NCBI GenBank assembly: GCA_964653025.1 | Contig: CAZZBZ010000003.1 | Location: 1-64,000, forward strand | DNA: 64,000 nt | Direction: 5' to 3' | Source: JABWAM01 sp964653025 | Lineage (GTDB): Bacteria; Verrucomicrobiota; Verrucomicrobiia; JABWAM01 | In this document: one piece after another, positions 59,017 through 64,000 of the stretch | Position numbering within the stretch: position 1 is the first letter of the stretch | How the letters are laid out: the number at the start of each line of letters is the position of its first letter | Position numbers and translations under genes: made by a program | Notes under the pieces: generated by a model | Told to the model about the DNA's origin: nothing | Database searches by the model: none | Seen by the model: the letters and a program-made list of their open reading frames with translations, nothing else

Positions 59017-60422
59017 TTTTTTGTCTGCCAGCCGAAGAGGCGGTCGCGCTGGATGCGGGCGACGACGGGGGCGGGGACCATCCGCTCCCAGCCGGTTTTT
59101 CCAGTCTGGATCCGTCGGAGGACCTCGCCGGGGAGGATATCGAGGTTCGTGCGGTCGAAGTCGGCGATCGGCACGATAAAACCGTTTCCGAGCAGGTGGG
59201 CGTAGAGGTGTCGAAGGCGGGCGGGGGCCTTGAAACTCGCGGCGGACACGATCTCCCCGTGGGAGGGGTGGCGCCAAGGATAGATGTAGAGGCGTACCGC
59301 GCCGCGGAACAGCCGTCCGAACGCCTCGAGGATGCCTCCCTCGAGGTCGGTATAATGTTTTTCCTCGAAAAGCGCAGCGAGCGTCGGGAGGCCGAGGACC
59401 ATCGCCACCGGCTTGTCCGTGTACCGGCGAAGGTAGGAGGCCACGCTGTGGAAGCGTGAGTAGTTGGAGATCATCACCGTGTGGCCGAGGAGGCCGAGGG
59501 TATCGACGCGCGCCAGGAAATCCGCATGGTCAATCGAGGTCTGCGTGCCGAGGAGGTGACGCAACGTCATTTCCATGAGCACCACGGGATTTTCTCCCCC
59601 GCGACGTGGGTCGGCGTGCATCTGCTTGCGGGTCCTCTCGAGCATGTCGAGAGTCACGTTGGTAATCGGGCGAAAACTTCCCCGCTCGATGAGGACCGGG
59701 CGCCGGTGGAGGACCTCCGCCGGCTCGACGACCTCGCCGGCCGCCGTGAAGAAGGCCGCGTTCGTCAGTCGCTGGTGGATGAGTTGGAGGGTGAGCAGGC
59801 GGGGGTCCACGCCCGCAAAGGCCGGGCCGCTGCACTTGACCATATCCACTTCCATCCGGTTGCGGGTCAGGCCATCCATGAGGGCGCCGATCAGCCGCGC
59901 GGGCTGGCGGTGCAGATAGAATGCGGCGTGGATGAGGTTGACCCCGAGGCGGCCGAGGGCCTCCTGCTGGCGAGCATTATCCTGATCCCAGAGGCGTGCG
60001 TGGATGACGATCTCCGAGGGTTTTGCGCGCGGGGAGGTCTGGAACCGGATTCCGAGCCAGCCGTGGCCGTCCTCGCGGCGGGTGTAGCTGCGGGTGGCCA
60101 CCGTGTCGGCGAAGACGAAGAATCGCGTGCGATTGCCCCTTGCGCGATCGAGGCGCTTGAGGAGCAGGCCCCACTCGCGGTCGAGCATCGCATGGAGGCG
60201 CTGGCGGCTGACGTACCGGGGGCAGGGGCCGTAGATCGCGTCCGAGACCGCCATGTCGTACGCCGACATTGTCTTGGCGACGGTCCCCGCAGCGCCCCCA
60301 ACGTGGAAGAACCAGCGCGCCACCTCCTGTCCGGCTCCGACCTCGACGAACGTGCCGTAGCGCGTCGCCTCGCGGTTGATCTGGAGCGCCTTCTCGTGCG
60401 CGCCGGCGGGGGTGGGCTTCAT
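58983..60422 (-). CDS. Large conserved protein of unknown function, C-terminus derived from a repeat
   Basis: 479-residue protein. Landmarks are NREATRYGTFVEVGAGQEVARWFFHVGGAAGTVAKTMSAYDM near the N-terminus, FVFADTVATRSYTRREDGHGWLGI, and NYSRFHSVASYLRRYTDKPV. I recall close relatives in Cyanobacteria and Planctomycetes under inconsistent annotations (TonB receptor or nucleotidyltransferase), none of which fit the sequence; I assign no function. The last 11 residues (KPHAKSQSRQG) are encoded by the CGCAAAG terminal repeat of the element at 58835-59016, so the natural end has been replaced. ATG 60422 is chosen as a typical start (MKPTPAGAHEKAL). Confidence 0.75.
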   Translation of the reverse strand: MKPTPAGAHEKALQINREATRYGTFVEVGAGQEVARWFFHVGGAAGTVAKTMSAYDMAVSDAIYGPCPRYVSRQRLHAMLDREWGLLLKRLDRARGNRTRFFVFADTVATRSYTRREDGHGWLGIRFQTSPRAKPSEIVIHARLWDQDNARQQEALGRLGVNLIHAAFYLHRQPARLIGALMDGLTRNRMEVDMVKCSGPAFAGVDPRLLTLQLIHQRLTNAAFFTAAGEVVEPAEVLHRRPVLIERGSFRPITNVTLDMLERTRKQMHADPRRGGENPVVLMEMTLRHLLGTQTSIDHADFLARVDTLGLLGHTVMISNYSRFHSVASYLRRYTDKPVAMVLGLPTLAALFEEKHYTDLEGGILEAFGRLFRGAVRLYIYPWRHPSHGEIVSAASFKAPARLRHLYAHLLGNGFIVPIADFDRTNLDILPGEVLRRIQTGKTGWERMVPAPVVARIQRDRLFGWQTKKPHAKSQSRQG

Positions 60423-60562
60423 CGAGCCTAAAACTTCGTGGCCCCGCGCCAAAAGTCAACTAAGCGCGTCGTCGGAGAAAGGAGTTTCACGCGAAGGCTG
60501 TCAGTAGGATTCGGAGGGGATTTTATCGCGCAAAGATCGCAAAGGGCGCAAAGGGGAAGAAA

Positions 60563-60590
60563 GCCGCAATCCGCTCAGGCGGATTGCGGC
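60563..60590 (-). terminator. Hairpin over the GxxExxY stop codon, possible terminator
   Basis: GCCGCAATCCGC-TCAG-GCGGATTGCGGC (60563-60590); the TGA stop (60575-60577) sits at its loop. On the minus strand it is followed by CTTTCTTCC, a weak T-rich tract, so it could end the transcript. Confidence 0.5.
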
Positions 60591-60979
60591 GGTTTCGCTT
60601 CAGGGAGGTTGTTGGCCAAACGCGTGATGCCGTCCTTGATGCGTTCCGCTCCGAAGTTAATGAGGAGGCCAAGGCGTTTGTTGGACATACGAAGGTAGGT
60701 CAGGAGTTGTTTCGCGTGGATTGGCGCGGTGGCTTCGACTGATTTGAGTTCCAAAATCACGAGATCGGCGACAACCAGATCGGCGCGAAAGCCTTCATCG
60801 AACGTCATTCCGCCGCAGGTAATCGGCACCGCTTGCTGACGGACGACCTTCAACCCTCGTGCGACGAGTTCTCGGGCAAGCACAGCTTCGTAAACAGATT
60901 CCAGCAGACCAGGACCAAGATTCTTGTGAATCTTGTACGCCGCATCCACGATCTCCCGTGCCACCTCATTCTCGGTCAT
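60575..60979 (-). CDS. GxxExxY protein (PD-(D/E)XK nuclease-like)
   Basis: 134-residue protein with the family's naming motif GPGLLESVY (residues 22-30). RADLVVADLVILELKS places Asp67 and the ExK of Glu77/Lys79 as in PD-(D/E)XK nucleases, and AKQLLTYLRM supplies a QxxxY element like RecB/Cas4 motif III. The function of the family is not established. It starts at ATG 60979 (MTENEVAREIVDAAYKIHKN); upstream codons are repeat. It is enclosed by inverted CGCAAAG repeats on both sides. Confidence 0.9.
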   Translation of the reverse strand: MTENEVAREIVDAAYKIHKNLGPGLLESVYEAVLARELVARGLKVVRQQAVPITCGGMTFDEGFRADLVVADLVILELKSVEATAPIHAKQLLTYLRMSNKRLGLLINFGAERIKDGITRLANNLPEAKPPQSA

Positions 60980-61101
60980 GGCAGTATCCTGAAACGCTCC
61001 TTGGCCCGGGACAAGGAGCGTTTGCTTTGCGTTGCTTTGCGAGCTTTGCGCGAAACTCTGTCTGCTCCTGTCTGTGTTCCCTGCGTGAGCCTGTTTGGCC
61101 C

Positions 61102-63342
61102 TTACACCGGGTAGTCGAGGGCTTCGGGGATGGTGACCCTTGTGAGCGCGTCGGCGGCACGGTCTTTGGCGAGACGGGCGCCGGTGAGGCACCCGTCCAG
61201 CTTCATTCGCAAGCGCTGGAAGCCTTCCATTCCCTCGAAGCAGGCGCAGGGGCCGGCCTTGGCGGGGTGTTCCTCACCAGCTTCCTTTACGTCGCTGGAT
61301 CCGCGCGCGGCACCTGCGATGCCGGGGATTACCCCCTCGAGCGCGTCAAGGTCCTCGGCGGCATAGCAGCCGGCGCACGCCTCGGCCGTCCACGCGGGAT
61401 GCTCGTTGTAGCCGAAGACGAGTTCGGCGCAGACGCGACCCGCCTCGCCGGAGGCGCGCGCGGTCTGCACATGGCAGAGGTCGGTCAGGAAGCCGAGGAC
61501 GCCGGGCAGCGCTTCCGCGAGCGTGGGTGAGGCCGTTCCTTTCGACTCGAGCTCCATCACATCCAGGACCTGCTGTCGTGCGGCGAGGATCCAGCACAGG
61601 GCGTCGGCGAGGGGAAAGGTCACTCCTTGGCGGTTTCCCTGGTAGAGCTTGTTGCCCTTCGCGTCGGTGGTTTTCTGGAGATGATCGAGCGTCCAGAGCC
61701 ACAGGATCATCGCGGTGGCGAGGGTGCAGGCTCCGGTGTTGGGGCGTTCCCCGGCAATGCGCCGCATCTCGGCGATCCACAGGCGGAACTGCGCGAGGAA
61801 AAGCTCGCCGGTCATCGTGAGCGAGAGCTGGCGGCGCTGGACGGCCTCCGGACCCTCATAGGTCGCCTCGAGCTGGGCGTCCATCCACTTCTGACCGAGA
61901 AATCCGGGGCAATCCTCGGTAATTCCGTAGCCGCCCATGAGGCTGACCGCTTCACGCATCATGGTGGCGCCGTGGCCCGTGTTCCAGAGCTTGCAGGCAG
62001 GGCAGAGGACGTTCGCCACCGAGTCGAGCAAGGCGAAACGAACGAAGGGATCGGCGCGCAGTTTCTCAATCTTTGCGAGGTCGCGTTTGCCTTCGGGCTG
62101 GGCTTCGAGGCGAAGGAGTTCGAACGCGTCCTGCTCAATCTTCATCATCGCCTTGAAGGCGGCGCGGCCCTTGATTCCCTGCGCCGCGAACGCGGCATCC
62201 TTCTCGCGCTCAAACGGATCCAACTCGTCGAAGATGCGCGCGGCGGCAAAGCCGAGCGAGGCCGCGGCCTCGCCGGTCGCCCAGATGTCCACGAGGCGGT
62301 GGAGCACGTCCTCCTTCTGCTGGAGGCCGAGGTCGTGGCGCGGGGAGCCGGGCTTCGTGGCATCCCCGCCTCGGAAGCGTCCGCGCTGGTAGCGAATGAC
62401 CGGCTCGACCGCGGAAATGAGTTTTGCGGCCGTCATCAGGCCCACGGTTACCCGCGTGCGGCGGAAGACCGCCTCGATCAACTCGCCGTGGTTGTAGTTC
62501 GGGATGATCACTCCGTCCTTGACGGTGTATCCCCCGACGATGCGGCTGGCGGGGATCTTGAGGCTGAAGGCCGGGTCGCGAGTGGAGGAAAGCTGGTGGA
62601 CGAGCTTCTTCGCGGGCGTGCCGCGATCCCAGGTGCCCGGGTCGTCCTCTTCGAGGATGACCATGCAACTCCCCTTGATCTTCGGATCATCGGAATCCAC
62701 GGCGGCAGTCACGAAGTTGGCGAAGGCCATGTTCGTGATGAAGCGACCGCGCTTGTCCACATGGAGGATGGGTTCCTGGCCCTCCTTCCATTCGGCGATG
62801 CGGACCTTGCCCCCGAGGAGGCCGGTCTCGACGCCGACGTAGGGCAGGGGCTCGGTGAGGGCGAAGGCCCCGCGCATCTGCTTGCGCTTTTCGCCGGGCT
62901 TGAGCGGGGCGGCCGCGGTCATGTAGCGATCGCGCTGGTCCGGGGTGCCGCGCTCGTGGATTGGGGCGAGGGCGAGGTTCCCCGCGAGGCTGCACGTGGC
63001 CGCGCCGCCATCCACCCAGGCGAGCTCGAAGGCCGCAAGGGCGAGGGCCATGCTCTTCGGCCCCTCGATAAAGCCGCCGCGTTCGGGGGAAAGCCCGGTC
63101 GCGGTGATCCCCGACTCGTCGAAGGCCTTGAGGAGGCGACCCTTCTGCTCGGTCCACTCGTGGGAGTTGCGCGCCCCCTCGGCGACCAGGCGGGCGACCG
63201 GTCCACGGGCCACGCCACGTGCCGACTGCACCAGCATCTGGAGGTCGTAGCGGTCGGCGTAGCGCCAGAGGATCTGGCGCGTATCGTCGCCGGGCAGGGT
63301 TTGGAGGGTGGGCCGTTCGGTCGTGGGAGGTGGGGTTGCCAT
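61102..63342 (-). CDS. Very long acyl-CoA dehydrogenase-like protein
   Basis: 746-residue FAD-dependent dehydrogenase. LTEPLPYVGVETGLLGGKV, SSTRDPAFSLKIPASRIVGGY and LMGGYGITEDCPGFLGQKWMDAQLEATYEGPEAVQRRQLS are acyl-CoA dehydrogenase segments (the last is the typical adenine-binding and quaternary region). It is much longer than standard members (about 380-600 residues), with an extra C-terminal domain of some 200 residues that contains a Cys/His-poor helical region and CACFEGMEG near the end. The partner may be the ETF-QO-like protein at 56083. Substrate unknown. ATG 63342 is chosen because upstream codons are a repeat element. Confidence 0.82.
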   Translation of the reverse strand: MATPPPTTERPTLQTLPGDDTRQILWRYADRYDLQMLVQSARGVARGPVARLVAEGARNSHEWTEQKGRLLKAFDESGITATGLSPERGGFIEGPKSMALALAAFELAWVDGGAATCSLAGNLALAPIHERGTPDQRDRYMTAAAPLKPGEKRKQMRGAFALTEPLPYVGVETGLLGGKVRIAEWKEGQEPILHVDKRGRFITNMAFANFVTAAVDSDDPKIKGSCMVILEEDDPGTWDRGTPAKKLVHQLSSTRDPAFSLKIPASRIVGGYTVKDGVIIPNYNHGELIEAVFRRTRVTVGLMTAAKLISAVEPVIRYQRGRFRGGDATKPGSPRHDLGLQQKEDVLHRLVDIWATGEAAASLGFAAARIFDELDPFEREKDAAFAAQGIKGRAAFKAMMKIEQDAFELLRLEAQPEGKRDLAKIEKLRADPFVRFALLDSVANVLCPACKLWNTGHGATMMREAVSLMGGYGITEDCPGFLGQKWMDAQLEATYEGPEAVQRRQLSLTMTGELFLAQFRLWIAEMRRIAGERPNTGACTLATAMILWLWTLDHLQKTTDAKGNKLYQGNRQGVTFPLADALCWILAARQQVLDVMELESKGTASPTLAEALPGVLGFLTDLCHVQTARASGEAGRVCAELVFGYNEHPAWTAEACAGCYAAEDLDALEGVIPGIAGAARGSSDVKEAGEEHPAKAGPCACFEGMEGFQRLRMKLDGCLTGARLAKDRAADALTRVTIPEALDYPV

Positions 63343-63712
63343 GGCTGGATTTGAAAAGAGGCGAGCAGAGTAGCCTGAATATTTCACACTCCGCGAGTCG
63401 AAATATCTGCTCGACCAGGACCGATGCACCCCGATCCGTCCACAGAAAAGCCACGGATGAAACACGGATGGCAGACATGGAATGCCAGGTCCGCTACACG
63501 GACCTGGCATTCCTCGTGGACAAACACCAGCATCCTGACCCGGAGGACGCGCCGATTCCGTGTGGCGGAATCGGCGCATTCCCCTATCTGTGGAAATCCG
63601 TGTTTCATCCGTGGCTCCTTCTGGTTCGATTCTGCCAATCCTTCCGGGTGAACCATGAGTGTCTCGTGCGTCGCGCTTGCGCAGCCCTCTATTTTCTGCG
63701 ACGAAAGCCGTG
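63343..63712. other. Divergent intergenic region filled by a repeat element
   Basis: 370 bases between the acyl-CoA dehydrogenase and the amidase start. The CACGGATG element at 63449-63616 lies in the middle. Nothing else was recognised. Confidence 0.65.
63449..63616. repeat. CACGGATG element, copy 4 (168 bp)
   Basis: Terminal repeats AGCCACGGATGAAACACGGA (left) and its complement at the right end. Hairpins AATGCCAGGTCCG-CTACA-CGGACCTGGCATT (63481-63511) and GCGCCGATTCCG-TGTGG-CGGAATCGGCGC (63549-63577). Same orientation as copy 1. This is the best-preserved copy. Confidence 0.88.
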
Positions 63713-64000
63713 ATGAAAGCGAAGCGTGCGGAGCGGACGCGGGTGGGCCTCGTGCAGATGCGATGCGGGCCGTCGCCAAAGGAGAACCTCCGCCGGGCCA
63801 TCGAGGGCATCCGCGAGGCGGCCGGGCGGGGTGCGAAGATCGTCTGCCTGCCCGAACTCTTCCTCTCCCAGTATTTTTGTCAGTCCGAGGACCACCGCCA
63901 CTTCCGCCTCGCCGAGGCGGTGCCGGGGCCGACCACCGCGAAGCTCGCGGCCGAGGCGAAGCGCCGACGGGTCGTGCTCATCGCCTCGCTCTTTGAGAAA
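63713..64000 (+). CDS. N-carbamoylputrescine amidase-like nitrilase (5' part, runs off the window)
   Basis: First 96 residues of a carbon-nitrogen hydrolase. The segment VGLVQMRCGPSPKENLRRAIEG is the nitrilase-superfamily opening, CLPELFLSQYFCQSEDHRHF contains the catalytic glutamate (PELF) and the LSQYFCQ signature typical of AguB, and AEAVPGPTT follows. In the family the enzyme converts N-carbamoylputrescine to putrescine in the agmatine route. The lysine and cysteine of the triad lie beyond the edge. Start ATG 63713. Confidence 0.9.
   Translation, partial: MKAKRAERTRVGLVQMRCGPSPKENLRRAIEGIREAAGRGAKIVCLPELFLSQYFCQSEDHRHFRLAEAVPGPTTAKLAAEAKRRRVVLIASLFEK

Larger units (their letters stand above)
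60521..61058. mobile_element. Putative single-gene element: GxxExxY gene between CGCAAAG inverted repeats
   Basis: Left terminal repeat 60521-60556 (TATCGCGCAAAGATCGCAAA then GGGCGCAAAGGGG) and right terminal repeat 61021-61058, whose complement begins GTTTCGCGCAAAGCTCGCAA: the core CGCGCAAAG-n-TCGCAAAG is shared. Between them lies only the GxxExxY gene and a hairpin over its stop. A gene-less relative with ends of the same type lies 1.5 kb away (58835-59016). This is the arrangement expected for a small element plus a non-autonomous derivative; no transposase is present, so mobilisation in trans would be needed. Confidence 0.6.

Noticed and set aside
63343..63810. Extension of the acyl-CoA dehydrogenase start into the upstream repeat
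   Set aside because: Residues 1-156 of the open frame are encoded by the CACGGATG element and the gap around it; homology starts at MATPPPTTERP.

Overview
The window is 64 kb of GC-rich bacterial chromosome with ordinary gene density. It contains one run of 100 N (27269-27368), so it comes from a scaffolded draft, probably a metagenome bin. The gene set is type IV pilus ATPases, an indolepyruvate oxidoreductase/PaaK/ACT operon, a DUF4013-like membrane protein, a TMTC-like TPR protein and a ceramidase-like protein. Together with very abundant dispersed palindromic repeats, this fits the PVC superphylum, most likely Verrucomicrobiota. That placement is inference; no rRNA gene is present. There are no phage genes, no CRISPR array and no recognisable transposase.

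Layout. 244-2520 (+): sugar-type ABC ATPase and a GT4 glycosyltransferase. 2541-24156 (-): a long co-directional run with pilB-pilT-pilB, fabD, ubiX-nadC-lysC, an rmlD-like gene, several small or membrane proteins, ychF, a secreted transglutaminase-like protein, an orphan D12 adenine methyltransferase and prfC. 24268-25453 (+): tmk followed directly by a 5'-truncated FkbM methyltransferase. 25481-31171 (-): ceramidase-like protein, then ACT / PaaK / IorB / IorA / thioesterase, which look like one translationally coupled operon for aryl- or branched-chain 2-oxoacid metabolism, interrupted by the assembly gap. 31214-31729 (-): a broken GH20 hexosaminidase. 31904-38323 (+): HAD phosphatase, tyrS and hypB-hypF-hypC-hypD for [NiFe]-hydrogenase maturation (hypA, hypE and the hydrogenase itself are not in the window). 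38349-41502 (-): AGE-family epimerase and argS. 41595-48869: M42 peptidase, subtilase, NrnA-like DHH phosphoesterase, initiator tRNA, a PIN toxin-antitoxin pair and transketolase. 49171-56058: glutaredoxin, a secreted protein, a class V aminotransferase, a TMTC-like membrane/TPR protein, a GT-like protein and a 2-hydroxyacid dehydrogenase. 56083-63342: an ETF-QO-like flavoprotein, a flavin reductase, a large conserved protein of unknown function, a GxxExxY nuclease-like gene and a very long acyl-CoA dehydrogenase. The start of an AguB-like amidase runs off the right edge.

The most unusual layer is the repeat content. Almost every longer intergenic region carries one of four kinds of structured repeat: (1) about 170-bp elements with CACGGATG terminal inverted repeats and two internal hairpins that are inverted copies of each other with compensated stems; (2) GTAG-headed REP pairs, one of them inserted in frame inside hypF; (3) GGAG-headed hairpin pairs; and (4) CGCAAAG terminal-inverted-repeat elements, one of which encloses nothing but the GxxExxY gene while a shorter gene-less relative lies 1.5 kb away and has overwritten the end of a neighbouring gene. 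The GxxExxY/CGCAAAG pairing is the best candidate here for an undescribed mobile system.
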